A DNA stretch of 64,000 nucleotides from Arthrobacter_E sp041360795 (GCF_041360795.1 NZ_JBFUPW010000001.1:124001-188000); one strand, 5' to 3'. Numbered from the stretch's first letter, positions 1-8,614 are shown. Made by a program: numbers and translations. The notes: a model not told the origin generated them from the letters alone.

Positions 1-1
1 G

Positions 2-613
2 ACACTCATCACCACGGCGGCCGGCCTCGGCGCGGCCCTCCTGCTCTCGGCCTGCTCGACGGGATCCGTGGGCTCAGGCGGGGACATGGCCGGGATGCCC
101 GGGCACAGCATGTCCGCGTCCAGCGCTCCGGCGTCGTCGGCCGGCACCCCTGCTCAAGACGGCCACAACGCCGCGGACACGATGTTCGCCGCCATGATGA
201 TCCCGCACCATCAGCAGGCCCTCGAGATGAGCGGGATCGTGCTGGAGAAAAAGGGGCTGCCTGGGGAAGTGACGGCTCTGGCGCGCAAGATTCAGCAGGC
301 CCAGGGCCCGGAGATCGCGACGCTCACTTCCTGGCTCAGCGCCTGGGGAGAGAATCCGGCTGATCACGGAGGCCACTCGATGGAGGGGATGATGAGCGCC
401 GAGGATCTCGACCAGCTGAAATCCGCTCAGGGGACGGCCGCGGCGCGGCTCTTCCTGACACAGATGATCAAGCATCACGAGGGTGCGCTCACCATGGCGC
501 GTACGGAAAGCCGCGAGGGCAAGGACGCGAAGGCCGTGGAGCTGAGCCGCAAGATCGTGGCCGACCAGGCGGCGGAGATCGCCGAGATGAAGAAGCTGCT
601 GGCCGGGCTCTGA
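2..613 (+). CDS. DUF305 lipoprotein (5' end outside window)
   Basis: Secreted DUF305-family protein, partial at the left edge. The frame is open from base 2 and begins inside a signal peptide: a hydrophobic run ends in a lipobox (LSAC, Cys codon at 53-55), so the mature protein should be a lipid-anchored surface protein. The GTG at 68 lies after the lipobox and is not the real start. A Gly/Ser/Met linker follows, then two halves each with a His-His motif: MIPHHQQALEM and MIKHHEGALTMA. These are the hallmark of DUF305, a ferritin-like helical fold often found with copper-handling genes. Met- and His-rich stretches fit metal binding, but the role is inferred. No copper genes are visible inside the window. 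Confidence 0.9.
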   Translation, partial: TLITTAAGLGAALLLSACSTGSVGSGGDMAGMPGHSMSASSAPASSAGTPAQDGHNAADTMFAAMMIPHHQQALEMSGIVLEKKGLPGEVTALARKIQQAQGPEIATLTSWLSAWGENPADHGGHSMEGMMSAEDLDQLKSAQGTAAARLFLTQMIKHHEGALTMARTESREGKDAKAVELSRKIVADQAAEIAEMKKLLAGL

Positions 614-711
614 CGGGCGGGGGCCCGACGGCGGGCCGGTGCCGCGAGGTGCCGGCTCGCCGGGGGGTCCGATGTGGGAGAACCAGGGCTTCTGACGGCC
701 TCGCCCCTTGA

Positions 712-746
712 CGAACCTGGTTGTTAACGAACTTGGTCGTTAACGA
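712..746. repeat. Direct repeat, two units, 16-bp period
   Basis: Two overlapping 19-base units (712-730 and 728-746) share CGAAC(C/T)TGGT(T/C)GTTAACGA, differing at two positions. They sit just before hairpin element A. Each carries a GTTAAC palindrome. They could be tandem regulator half-sites or part of a promoter (TTGACG at 709). Confidence 0.6.
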
Positions 747-750
747 GCGA

Positions 751-870
751 ACGCCGGGTAGCTTATTCAAGGAACACTTGGGGGGAACGTTCCTTGCACT
801 ACCCGGCGTCGTCCAGCCCTTGCGGGGCTGGATCATCACTCGCACCTCCATGAGGCAATAACTACTTTAC
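751..870. ncRNA. Structured element copy A (candidate RNA)
   Basis: A perfect 11-bp stem (751-761 with 799-809) encloses an inner 7-bp stem (769-775 with 789-795). A second perfect 7-bp stem-loop follows (813-819 with 825-831). Next comes a block (about 834-868) reading TCACTCGCACC, then TGAGG, then TAACTACT, that recurs at copy B. The stem sequences of A and B differ but the layout and the following block are the same, as expected for a conserved RNA or a binding-site array. Strand of function is undetermined. On the minus strand the block would come first and a GGAGG-preceded ATG occurs, but copy B has no equivalent start. Confidence 0.45.
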
Positions 871-1036
871 TCTTCAAGCTCCCGGAAACAACAGTTTTTA
901 CCTTGGAACTCCCTGGGAAAAGCGGTGATTTCTACCGAACACGTGTTTGACGTGGGGAAACTTTGTCCAAGACGCCAGATGACGTGAGGAGTCCGGGCGT
1001 GGCGGACCGCGTAACGCGGCGTTAAAGACCGAAAGC

Positions 1037-1149
1037 CGGCAGCTGAACGGGGGATCAGGGGGAAAACCCGAACAGCTGCCGACTTCCGTGCGGACGCTTT
1101 CGCATCCGCAGATTCACTCGCACCCTTTGAGGTACTAACTACTCTAGGA
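1037..1149. ncRNA. Structured element copy B (candidate RNA)
   Basis: Second copy of the element at 751-870. A perfect 9-bp stem (1037-1045 with 1073-1081) is followed by a stem-loop (1089-1094 with 1105-1110, extendable with one mismatch) and then the conserved block at about 1114-1146 (TCACTCGCACC, TGAGG, TAACTACTCTA). The stems share no sequence with copy A, so the conservation is in arrangement and tail. It ends about 200 bp before the proC start and could belong to the proC leader or be independent. Confidence 0.45.
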
Positions 1150-1347
1150 AGGCAAGTTGTGTAGAGGCTTCACCGAACCCGTGCATAGCCTGGGAATCGG
1201 GAAAACGGCCGGTGACCTGCGTCTCAGGGAGCGGGCGAAGGCCGAGCCACCCTGGTCGGCGGAGTGTGCCCCGCTCGGCATCGACCGACTCGGTCTACCG
1301 GGGAAGAGCCTCGTGCCCGCCCGGACGCTCCATGCCAAGATGGGACC

Positions 1348-2175
1348 ATGAGCAGAATCGCCTTCCTCGGTTGTGGATCCATGAACGAAGCCATCCTGTC
1401 CGGCCTCATCGCCGCGGGCTCTGAGCCCAGCGACATCGTCGCCACGGTGCGTCGCGCAGAACGAGCCGCCGAGCTCGCCGAGCGCCACGGAGTGGTGGCC
1501 ATCGCGGGTTCCGAGGACGCGGAGGCGAACCGTGAAGCCGTGCGGGACGCCGGCGTCGTGATCCTGGGCGTCAAGCCGGTGGGCATCGCCGCGCTCGCCC
1601 GGGAGATCGCCCCGGTGCTCGCTCCGGAGACCGTGGTGGTGAGCGTGGCCGCGGCCGTGTCCATCGCGCAGCTGGAAGAGGCACTGCCCGCCGGCCAGCC
1701 CGTGATCCGCACCATGCCCAACACGCCCGCCCGCCTGGGCAAGGGCGTCATCTCCGTGTCGGGAGGCACCAGCACCAGCGCCGAGCAGCTCGCCACGGTG
1801 CGGGAGCTGTTCGAGACGGTGGGGACCGTCGTCGAGATCCCGGAGGAGCAGGTGGACGCCCTGTCCGCCGTCAGCGGCTCCGGGCCTGCCTACGCCTTCT
1901 ACCTGGCTGAGGCCATGGCCGCCGCCGGCGTCGAACTGGGGCTGGATCCCGAGCTGTCCGCCCTCCTGGCGCGCGAGACGGTGGCGGGCGCGGGCCTGAT
2001 GCTGGGCGAGGAAGGCGCCGACGCCACGGCCTTGCGCAAGGCCGTCACGAGCCCCAACGGCACCACGGAACGCGCCATCGCCACCTTCGACGAGCAGGGC
2101 ATCCCCGCGATCATCGCCGCCGGTGCGCGTGCCGCTGCGGCGCGTGCCGCGGAGATCACCGCCAGCCTGGACTGA
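1348..2175 (+). CDS. proC: Pyrroline-5-carboxylate reductase
   Basis: Catalyses the last step of proline synthesis, NAD(P)H reduction of 1-pyrroline-5-carboxylate, in the cytoplasm. The 275-residue product matches family length. An N-terminal Rossmann glycine motif (FLGCGSMNEAI) binds the cofactor, and the C-terminal half carries the signature region with AVSGSGPAY and the conserved TSPNGTTE. The ATG at 1348 is chosen because the Rossmann strand begins at residue 3. A -10-like CAAGAT ends 6 nt before it, suggesting a leaderless transcript. The gene stands alone and is followed by a long perfect inverted repeat. Confidence 0.96.
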   Translation: MSRIAFLGCGSMNEAILSGLIAAGSEPSDIVATVRRAERAAELAERHGVVAIAGSEDAEANREAVRDAGVVILGVKPVGIAALAREIAPVLAPETVVVSVAAAVSIAQLEEALPAGQPVIRTMPNTPARLGKGVISVSGGTSTSAEQLATVRELFETVGTVVEIPEEQVDALSAVSGSGPAYAFYLAEAMAAAGVELGLDPELSALLARETVAGAGLMLGEEGADATALRKAVTSPNGTTERAIATFDEQGIPAIIAAGARAAAARAAEITASLD

Positions 2176-2192
2176 CGCCGCCGCACCCCATC

Positions 2193-2253
2193 CGCGAGGT
2201 CACAGTTGAGGCCCGGAAAACGTGGTTTTCCGGGCCTCAACTGTGACCTCGCG
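2193..2253. terminator. Perfect 29-bp inverted repeat, bidirectional terminator candidate
   Basis: Arms 2193-2221 and 2225-2253 are perfectly complementary with a 3-nt loop. It lies between the convergent proC and ktrA genes, so it could terminate both. The right arm starts with GTTTTCCGGG. It is one of five long, sequence-distinct intergenic hairpins in the window. Confidence 0.75.
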
Positions 2254-2303
2254 AGCCGAAGGGCGTGCCGCCTCGCGAGCCTGCGCCCGAAGGAGAGAGA
2301 GCG

Positions 2304-2990
2304 TCAGGGGCGTGCCGCGAAGCGCTCCAGGAGGTCGACGTGGCCGGAGACGATCAGCATGTCGTGGCTGGAGACCTTGGTGTCCGGGCGGGCATAGGTG
2401 AAGTCCTCGCCGGGGGACTTCACGCCGACCACGGTCACGCCGTACTTGGAGCGGACCTTGGACTCCTCCAGGGTGAAGCCCACGGTCTCCTTGGGCGGGT
2501 ACATCTTGACGATGGCGAAGTCGTCGTCGAATTCGATGAAGTCGAGCAGGCGGCCGGAGACCAGGTGCGCCGCGCGGACGCCGGCGTCGGCCTCCGGGTA
2601 GATCACGTGGTTCGCGCCGATGCGGGTGAGGATCTTGCCGTGCGACGGCGTGATGGCCTTGACCCACAGGTGCTCGATGCCGAGGTCCACCAGGTTCACC
2701 GTGATGAGCACACTCGACTCGATGGACGTGCCGACGCCCACCACGGCCGAGGAGAACTCCTGCGCGCCCAGCTGGCGCAGAGCGTCCATGTTCGTGGCGT
2801 CGGCCTCGACCACATGGGTCAGGACCGGAGCCCACTTCTGGACCAGGGTGCGGTCCCGCTCGATCGCCAGGACCTCACGGCCCTGTTTGACCAGCTGTTC
2901 GGCCGTCGCGGCGCCGAAGCGGCCCAGCCCGATCACGAGGACCGGCGCGTTGGGGGAGGGGCGGTTCGTGGCGCCCTGGTTCTTAGCCAA
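2304..2990 (-). CDS. ktrA: Potassium uptake regulatory subunit (KtrA/TrkA, RCK)
   Basis: Cytoplasmic gating subunit of a Ktr/Trk potassium uptake system. The 228 residues contain an RCK_N Rossmann domain with the nucleotide-binding GLGRFG at residues 21-26 and the acidic end of strand 2 (AIERD), then an RCK_C domain from about residue 145. This is the one-RCK architecture of KtrA-type subunits, whereas TrkA of E. coli has two. The start ATG lies inside the end of the upstream ktrB gene (8-nt overlap), which implies translational coupling and a shared operon. The partner channel is encoded immediately upstream, so a two-subunit transporter is well supported. Confidence 0.93.
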   Translation of the reverse strand: MAKNQGATNRPSPNAPVLVIGLGRFGAATAEQLVKQGREVLAIERDRTLVQKWAPVLTHVVEADATNMDALRQLGAQEFSSAVVGVGTSIESSVLITVNLVDLGIEHLWVKAITPSHGKILTRIGANHVIYPEADAGVRAAHLVSGRLLDFIEFDDDFAIVKMYPPKETVGFTLEESKVRSKYGVTVVGVKSPGEDFTYARPDTKVSSHDMLIVSGHVDLLERFAARP

Positions 2991-4554
2991 TGATCGGCCT
3001 CTCTTCCGGGAAGTGGTACAGCTGGCTCCGCTGCCGGATCGCCAGCGCCGCGGCCAGGGTGACCGTGCCGACGCGTCCGGCGAACATCAGAGCACTCAAA
3101 ACATATACGCCCGCGGGCGGCAGTTCAGCACTGAGGTTGGTGCTCAGCCCCACGGTGGCGAAGGCTGAGATGGTTTCGAAGAGCACCCGGTCCAGGCTGG
3201 CGCCGCTGATGGCGAGCAGCGAGAACGCGGCCACGGAGACGAACGTGGCACCCATGACGATCACCGAGATCGCCACGCGCATGGTGCCCTGGGGGATGGT
3301 GCGGCCGTAGACCTTCACGTCCGCGTCACCGCGGGCCTCGGCGCGGATGGCCAGGAACATCACGGCGATGGTGGTGACCTTGATGCCGCCGGCCGTCGAC
3401 GCCGAGCCGCCGCCGGCGAACATCAGCGCATCCGTCAGGAGCATGGTGGTGGAATCCAGATGGTTCTGATCCACCAGATTGAAGCCGCCCGAACGGGTCA
3501 TCACGGAAGCGAAGACGGAATGGATGATCTTGTCCCCCATGCCCATGCTGCCGATGGTGCGGGGGTTGTCCCACTCCATGAGCGCCCAGAGGAGGCTGCC
3601 GACCACCAGGAGGATGAGGGACACCTGGATGGTCAGCTTCGTGTGGAGGTTCCACTTGCGCCAGTTCAGGCCGTTCTGCTGCAGGACCATCACCACCGGG
3701 AAGCCCAGGGAACCCAGGAAGACCCCCAGCATGAGGGGGATCAGGATCCACAGATCGGTCTCATACGGCACGATCCCGTCCGAGTGCGGCGTGAACCCGG
3801 CGTTGTTGAACGCGGAGATCGAATAGAAGACGCCGTGCCAGATGCCCGTCCAGAAACTCTCGCCGAGCGTCCAGAAGCGCGGGATGAGGGCGAGGGCCAG
3901 GGCGCCTTCGATCACCATGGAGGTCATGATGACCACCCGGAGCAGGGTGCCGACCTCACCGAGCCTGCCGGCGTTGTTCATGGCCTCCTGGGCGATGAGC
4001 TTGCCGCGCACGCCGAGCTTCTTGCTGACCATGAGAGCCAGGAGCGAGGCGAGTGTCAGCGTGCCGAGACCGCCGACGAAGATGCCGATCATGATCACGA
4101 ACTGCCCGAAGAAGGTCCAGTGTGTCGCGGTCGAGACCACGGTCAGGCCGGTGACGCATACCGCCGAGACGGCCGTGAACAGGGCCTGGTGCAACGGGGT
4201 GACCTGTCCGCTGCTGGACGCCATCGGCAGCGAGAGCAGGAACGTGAAGAGCAGGATGACCGAGCTGAAGGCCACGAGCGCCAGACGTGCCGGCGAGGAG
4301 TTGGCGAGCCGGTCGATGAAGTCGCGCACCGCCGTGAAGGCGCCGAACCTGCCGGACTCCTGGGGCGGTTGCCAGCCCGTGAGAGGTTCGGCGAACGGGG
4401 CGTCCATGCCCTGGCCGCCGCGCAGTGGCCGGCCGCCAGGAGTGGCCGGCGCGACGCCGCGGCGGGCCTTCCCCGTGGCACGTCCGCCAGGCGTCGGGGC
4501 CGCCTCGGCCCGGGAAGGCCGCGGGGGCTGGTGATGGGGCCCGGAGGTGGGCAT
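2983..4554 (-). CDS. ktrB: Potassium uptake membrane subunit (KtrB/TrkH family)
   Basis: Membrane pore subunit of the Ktr potassium transporter. The 523-residue protein has a Pro/Gly-rich cytoplasmic extension of about 60 residues and then the eight-helix, four-pore-loop fold of SKT proteins. The four filter segments are visible, each with the conserved glycine: VCVTGL, FNNAGF, TRSGGF and ATVGLS. The long N-terminal extension is unusual, but the ATG at 4554 has a good AGAAGGA ribosome site 7 nt upstream, so I keep it. It overlaps ktrA by 8 nt and is transcribed divergently from the AcuC-like gene. Confidence 0.93.
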   Translation of the reverse strand: MPTSGPHHQPPRPSRAEAAPTPGGRATGKARRGVAPATPGGRPLRGGQGMDAPFAEPLTGWQPPQESGRFGAFTAVRDFIDRLANSSPARLALVAFSSVILLFTFLLSLPMASSSGQVTPLHQALFTAVSAVCVTGLTVVSTATHWTFFGQFVIMIGIFVGGLGTLTLASLLALMVSKKLGVRGKLIAQEAMNNAGRLGEVGTLLRVVIMTSMVIEGALALALIPRFWTLGESFWTGIWHGVFYSISAFNNAGFTPHSDGIVPYETDLWILIPLMLGVFLGSLGFPVVMVLQQNGLNWRKWNLHTKLTIQVSLILLVVGSLLWALMEWDNPRTIGSMGMGDKIIHSVFASVMTRSGGFNLVDQNHLDSTTMLLTDALMFAGGGSASTAGGIKVTTIAVMFLAIRAEARGDADVKVYGRTIPQGTMRVAISVIVMGATFVSVAAFSLLAISGASLDRVLFETISAFATVGLSTNLSAELPPAGVYVLSALMFAGRVGTVTLAAALAIRQRSQLYHFPEERPIIG

Positions 4555-4657
4555 GAGCAGTCCTTCTGTTGAGGCTCTGGGCCGGGGCCCGCGTTGTCCT
4601 TGCAGTAGTTAACCACCATTCGGCCCCATTGCACGGCTGACGTGTAGCCTGTCCTTG

Positions 4658-5923
4658 ATGTCTCAGTCCCATGAAGCAGCACCGGCGCCGTCTTCCCCCG
4701 CCCCCTCCCCGGCCGTGCCGCGGAGTGCGGTGAATCATGACATGCCGCTGACCACGGTGGTCTGGGACCCGGCCATGACGGCCTATGACTTCGGCCCCAC
4801 CCACCCCATGGCACCGGCCCGGCTCGAGCTGACCGCACAGCTGGCCCAGGATCTCGGTGTGCTGTACCGGCCCCAGGTGACGGTGCTGGCCCCGGAGATC
4901 GCGTCGGACGCGGAGCTCGAGCGGGTCCACGACCCCGCATATGTGGCGGCGGTCCACCGGGTCTCGGAGGATCCTGGCAACCCCCTGCCGCTGCTGGGCC
5001 TGGGCACCGAGGACGACCCCGCTTTCGCCGGCATGCACGAGGCGGCCGCCCGGCTCGCGGGCGCGTCCTTGCTTGCGGCGGACCGCATACTTTCCGGGGA
5101 AGCCGTCCGGGCGGTGAATTTCGGTGGGGGCATGCATCACGCGGCCAGTGACCGCGCGAGTGGTTTCTCCATCTACAACGACGCCGCCCTCGCGATCACC
5201 CGGCTCCTCGACGGGGGCGTACGGCGCGTCGCGTACATCGACGTCGACGCCCATCACGGAGACGGAACCCAGAGCATCTTCTGGAACGATCCACGGGTCC
5301 TGACCATCTCCCTCCACGAATCCGGGCAGACCCTCTTCCCCGGCACCGGTTTCCCGGTGGAGACCGGCGGGCCGGACGCCATGGGCAGCGCGGTGAACAT
5401 CGCCTTGCCTGCGGGAACGGACGACGCCGGCTGGTTGCGCGCGTTCCATTCGGTGGTCCCGGCGGTGGTGCGTGAGTTCGCGCCGGAGGTCATCGTGAGC
5501 CAGCACGGGGCGGACTCTCACCGGGATGATCCCCTCAGCAATCTCCGCGTCACGGTGGACGGACAGCGCGAGGCCATGAATTCCGTCGCGTCCCTGGCGC
5601 AGCGCCATTGCGGCGACCGCTGGATCGCCACGGGTGGCGGCGGGTACGAGGTGTGCTCCGTGGTGCCGCGCTCCTGGACCCACCTGGTGGCCATCGCCAG
5701 CGGACGCTCCCTGCCGGTGAGCACCCCGGTCCCGGAGCGCTGGATCGAGCGTGTGGAACGGGACTTCGGCGTGGAGGCACCGCGGTTCATGGGTGACGGC
5801 GAGGACATCTGGTGGCGGTCCTGGGAGACCGGGTACGACCCGTCGAACGCGGTGGACCGGGCGATCATGGCCACCCGCAAGGAAGTCTTCCCGCTTTTCG
5901 GGCTCGACCCCTGGTTCGACTGA
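4658..5923 (+). CDS. acuC: AcuC-type histone-deacetylase-family protein
   Basis: Arginase/deacetylase-fold zinc amidohydrolase. AcuC proteins deacetylate lysines, and acetyl-CoA synthetase is the classic target. About 421 residues. The class motifs appear in order: GGGMHHA (tandem active-site histidines), YIDVDAHHGDGTQ (zinc-binding Asp and His), SLHESG, and QHGADSH (third metal ligand). A poorly conserved N-terminal 30 residues precedes the family match, so the true start may be slightly downstream. The ATG at 4658 follows a TTG that also opens the frame. It sits between ktrB (divergent) and an ArsR regulator, and no acetoin or acs genes are adjacent. The substrate is unproven. Confidence 0.88.
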   Translation: MSQSHEAAPAPSSPAPSPAVPRSAVNHDMPLTTVVWDPAMTAYDFGPTHPMAPARLELTAQLAQDLGVLYRPQVTVLAPEIASDAELERVHDPAYVAAVHRVSEDPGNPLPLLGLGTEDDPAFAGMHEAAARLAGASLLAADRILSGEAVRAVNFGGGMHHAASDRASGFSIYNDAALAITRLLDGGVRRVAYIDVDAHHGDGTQSIFWNDPRVLTISLHESGQTLFPGTGFPVETGGPDAMGSAVNIALPAGTDDAGWLRAFHSVVPAVVREFAPEVIVSQHGADSHRDDPLSNLRVTVDGQREAMNSVASLAQRHCGDRWIATGGGGYEVCSVVPRSWTHLVAIASGRSLPVSTPVPERWIERVERDFGVEAPRFMGDGEDIWWRSWETGYDPSNAVDRAIMATRKEVFPLFGLDPWFD

Positions 5924-6024
5924 CCCTGACCGGGTCCGGATGGCCGCACGCCCTATGAACCCGTGCCAGGACTCATGACGGCATAAGGATGCCTTCGGAG
6001 ATATATGTCGCTAGGGTAAGACAC

Positions 6025-6540
6025 ATGGTGGTTGACGACATTTTCGCGGTCATTGCCGAACCGACACGGCGGGAGATCCTGTCCGCGCTCCGTTCCGGCG
6101 ACAAAGCCGTCGGCGAGCTCGTGGAGGATCTCCAGGCGAGCCAGCCCACGGTTTCGAAGCATCTCCGTGTCCTGCGGGAAGCCGGTCTCGTGACCATGCG
6201 TGCCCAGGGCCAGAAGCGCTTCTACTCACTCGAACGGGAACCCCTGCGTGCCGTGCAGGAGTGGCTGGGCGGGCTGGCGCCGCTGACCTCGCCGACGCGG
6301 CCGGCCCGGCAGCAGACCGCGGGCGTCCCCGGAAGCCGCGTGGCGCCGTCGTCGGCTCCGGCGGTTCAGCCTGCCGCCGCGGCCTTCGTCCAGCCGGAAG
6401 CGGATCATGCCGAACTCGCCGGGCTGGAAGCAGGAGCCGTGGCCAACACCGGTCAGCAGCTTGGCCGGGCTGCGAGCCGCGCCGCCACGCGTGCGGCCGA
6501 GGTGTTCGCGAACCTCCCCAAGCTGGGCCGCAAAAAGTAG
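6025..6540 (+). CDS. ArsR-family winged-helix regulator
   Basis: Small DNA-binding repressor. The N-terminal 80 residues form an ArsR winged helix: AEPTRREIL, then ELVEDLQASQPTVSKHLRVLREAGLV as the recognition helices, then a wing with FYSLERE. No metal-binding Cys motif (such as ELCVCDL) is present, so it is probably not a classical metal sensor. The C-terminal half is Ala/Pro-rich and low complexity. I choose the ATG at 6025 rather than 5989 because TAGGGT ends 7 nt before it, the spacing of a leaderless start, and the fold begins there. Its ligand and targets cannot be inferred from neighbours. Confidence 0.85.
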   Translation: MVVDDIFAVIAEPTRREILSALRSGDKAVGELVEDLQASQPTVSKHLRVLREAGLVTMRAQGQKRFYSLEREPLRAVQEWLGGLAPLTSPTRPARQQTAGVPGSRVAPSSAPAVQPAAAAFVQPEADHAELAGLEAGAVANTGQQLGRAASRAATRAAEVFANLPKLGRKK

Positions 6541-6552
6541 CCCCGCCCCTGA

Positions 6553-6620
6553 TCGACTGCTCCACAGGATGCTGTTTCCGGCTGAAATCCGGAGAAAACG
6601 GCATCCTATGGAGCAGTCGA
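6553..6620. terminator. Long imperfect hairpin between convergent genes
   Basis: Arms 6553-6581 and 6589-6620 pair over about 28 bp with few mismatches or wobble pairs and a short loop. It lies 13 nt after the ArsR gene stop and 64 nt from the cysA stop, so it can terminate from either side. It contains GTTTCCGG at 6574-6581, shared with the other long hairpins. Confidence 0.7.
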
Positions 6621-6683
6621 CGGGGTGGGGGAGGGGCAGATCAGGCGAGCGCGGATCGGACGGCGCGGGTCAGACGGCGCGGA

Positions 6684-7640
6684 TCAGACCAGGGCGGCCT
6701 GCAGGCTGAGGAACACCGTGTCGCCGACGGCCAGCCCCAGGGAGCGGGCCTCTCCTCGGGTCACCACCACGTTCACCGGTGGGCCGTCGGGGGCGCTGAG
6801 CGGCTGCACTTCGAGGCGCACCTCGAACCCGACCCGGGTGCTCCGGACGATCCGGCCGGCCGTGGCGCCCGGAGCTTCCGAAGTGAAGATCTCCAGATCG
6901 TGCGGCCGGACCAGCCGGCCGTGGAACTCCGTCACGGGGCCCAGGAACCCGAGGACGAAGTCGTTGGCCGGCTCATCGTAGAGCTCATCCGGCGTGCCGA
7001 CCTGCTCCACGCGGCCGTGGTTGATGACCACGATGTTGTCGGCCACTTCGAGGGCCTCCTCCTGGTCGTGGGTGACGAAGAGGGTGGTCACATGGACCTC
7101 GTCGTGCAAGCGCCGCAGCCAGTCCCGGAGCTCCTTGCGGACCTTGGCGTCGAGCGCGCCGAACGGCTCGTCCAGCAGCAGCACGCTGGGCTCGATCGCC
7201 AGCGCGCGGGCCAGCGCCATGCGTTGCCGCTGACCGCCCGAGAGCTGCGCCGGGAGCCGGTTCGCGAACTGCGTCAGGTGCACCAGCTCCAGCAGTGAGT
7301 CGACCTTCTCCTTGATACGCGCCTTGGGCAGCTTGCGGATCTCGAGGCCGAACGCGATGTTCTTCGCGACGGTCATGTGCTTGAACGCCGCGTAGTGCTG
7401 AAACACGAAGCCCACATTGCGCTTCTGCGCCGGCAGATGCGTGGCCTCCTGGCCGCTGATGGTGATGCTCCCGGAATCGGCGTTCTCCAGCCCGGCGATG
7501 ATGCGAAGCAGTGTGGACTTGCCGCCGCCGGACGGGCCGAGGAGCGCGGTCAGCTGGCCGGTGGGGATGTCCAGGTTGATGTCCTGCAGGGCCACGAAGT
7601 CCCCGAAGTTCTTGTTGACCTGTGAAACCGTGATGCTCAT
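6684..7640 (-). CDS. cysA: Sulfate ABC transporter ATPase
   Basis: ATP-hydrolysing subunit of the sulfate/thiosulfate importer. The 318-residue protein has Walker A GPSGGGKST at residues 35-43, the signature LSGGQRQR, Walker B LLLDEP and the switch His in FVTHDQEEA. A C-terminal TOBE-like domain follows, as in CysA. The start is the ATG at 7640, which overlaps the cysW stop by 4 nt (ATGA), so the two are translationally coupled. It is the last gene of the sbp-cysT-cysW-cysA operon. The membership of two permeases and a sulfate-type binding protein makes the substrate assignment firm, though thiosulfate is also possible. Confidence 0.93.
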   Translation of the reverse strand: MSITVSQVNKNFGDFVALQDINLDIPTGQLTALLGPSGGGKSTLLRIIAGLENADSGSITISGQEATHLPAQKRNVGFVFQHYAAFKHMTVAKNIAFGLEIRKLPKARIKEKVDSLLELVHLTQFANRLPAQLSGGQRQRMALARALAIEPSVLLLDEPFGALDAKVRKELRDWLRRLHDEVHVTTLFVTHDQEEALEVADNIVVINHGRVEQVGTPDELYDEPANDFVLGFLGPVTEFHGRLVRPHDLEIFTSEAPGATAGRIVRSTRVGFEVRLEVQPLSAPDGPPVNVVVTRGEARSLGLAVGDTVFLSLQAALV

Positions 7641-8614
7641 GAGCGGTGCTCCTTGGAGGGGCGGAGGATGGTCACGACCACCAGCGCGGTAATGGCGATC
7701 AGGACCAGGAGGAACGCGGCGGCGTAAGCGGTCGCCTCGTCGAAGTTGCCGTAGCGATTGGCCACCAGGAGGGTGGCGGTCTCGCCGTTGAAGGACGCTC
7801 CCTGGCTCACGATCTTCACGGCGCCGAATTCGCCGAGCGCACGGGCCAGTGACAGCACGACGCCGTACACGAGCGCCCACTTGATGGCCGGCAGTGTGAT
7901 GCGCAGGAAGGTCTGCACCGCCCCGGCGCCCAGGCTGCGGGCCGCGAGCTCCTGCTCGGTGCCGATCTCCTGAAGGACCGGGACGATCTCCCGGATCACC
8001 AGGGGCAGCGAGACGAAGGTGGTGGCCAGGACGATGCCCGGTGTGGAGAAGATGATCTGCCAGTCGAGCGATTCCAGCACAGGGCCGAACCAGCCCTGAT
8101 TGCTGCTGTACGCGAGGACCAGGGCCAGTCCCACCACCACGGGGGAGACCGACATGGGCAGGTCCACCAGGGCCGAGAGCAGCCGGCGTCCGGGGAACGA
8201 GTAGCGGACCAGGAGCAGGGAGATGCCGAGGCCGAACACCGCGTTGAGCCCCACGGCCCAGAGGGCGGCGGTGAGCGTCAGGCCGAACGCGTACCCGAAG
8301 GCGGGATCGGAGAGGCGGGTCAGGAAGGCGTCGAAACCGCCGACGTCGTTCACCGGTGCGAAAGTCCGCAGCACCACGAGCGAGACCGGCCAGACGACCA
8401 GGAAGAACAGATAGACGATCACGAGCACGCGCAGCAGGATGCGGACGGGGCTCCCGCCGCTGCGGTTCGGGCCTGACGGCCGACGGCGACCGGCCCGCCG
8501 GGGCGCCGACGAACGCGGTGCGCGGGACAGGGCGTTCTCGCCGCCACGCGGAGCGGCGGCGGTGCCGGCGGCCGCGCCTGCGGAGACGCCGGTGGACAGG
8601 GAGGTCTCAGCCAC
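7637..8614 (-). CDS. cysW: Sulfate ABC transporter permease CysW
   Basis: Inner-membrane permease of the sulfate importer. The 325 residues begin with a long Ala/Arg/Gly-rich cytoplasmic tail of about 65 residues, then six predicted membrane helices. The ABC-permease coupling motif is present (EQELAARSLGAGAVQTFLRITLP, seen here from EQELAARSLG onward), which contacts the ATPase. The start at 8614 overlaps the cysT stop by 8 nt and the stop overlaps cysA by 4 nt. The tail is longer than in enteric CysW, and an internal start after it cannot be excluded. Confidence 0.9.
   Translation of the reverse strand: MAETSLSTGVSAGAAAGTAAAPRGGENALSRAPRSSAPRRAGRRRPSGPNRSGGSPVRILLRVLVIVYLFFLVVWPVSLVVLRTFAPVNDVGGFDAFLTRLSDPAFGYAFGLTLTAALWAVGLNAVFGLGISLLLVRYSFPGRRLLSALVDLPMSVSPVVVGLALVLAYSSNQGWFGPVLESLDWQIIFSTPGIVLATTFVSLPLVIREIVPVLQEIGTEQELAARSLGAGAVQTFLRITLPAIKWALVYGVVLSLARALGEFGAVKIVSQGASFNGETATLLVANRYGNFDEATAYAAAFLLVLIAITALVVVTILRPSKEHRS

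Larger units (their letters stand above)
614..1347. other. 730-bp gene-free stretch with structured repeats
   Basis: No convincing protein gene lies between the DUF305 gene and proC. The stretch is lower in GC than its surroundings and holds a 16-bp-period direct repeat and two related hairpin-plus-conserved-block elements (listed separately). Weak TTGACG -35-like words occur at 709 and 947. A 64-codon frame from a TTG at 1157, preceded by GGAAGG, ends in an ATGA overlap with proC, but its third-position GC (about 75%) is lower than in real genes here. Confidence 0.6.

Noticed and set aside
3460..4572. Long plus-strand frame across ktrB
   Set aside because: It is the antisense shadow of a clear KtrB gene with all four pore loops. 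The shadow product is rich in Glu, Gly, His and Arg and has no family features.
5989..6024. Upstream ATG for the ArsR regulator
   Set aside because: The -10-like TAGGGT lies between this ATG and the one at 6025, so the upstream codon would not be transcribed.
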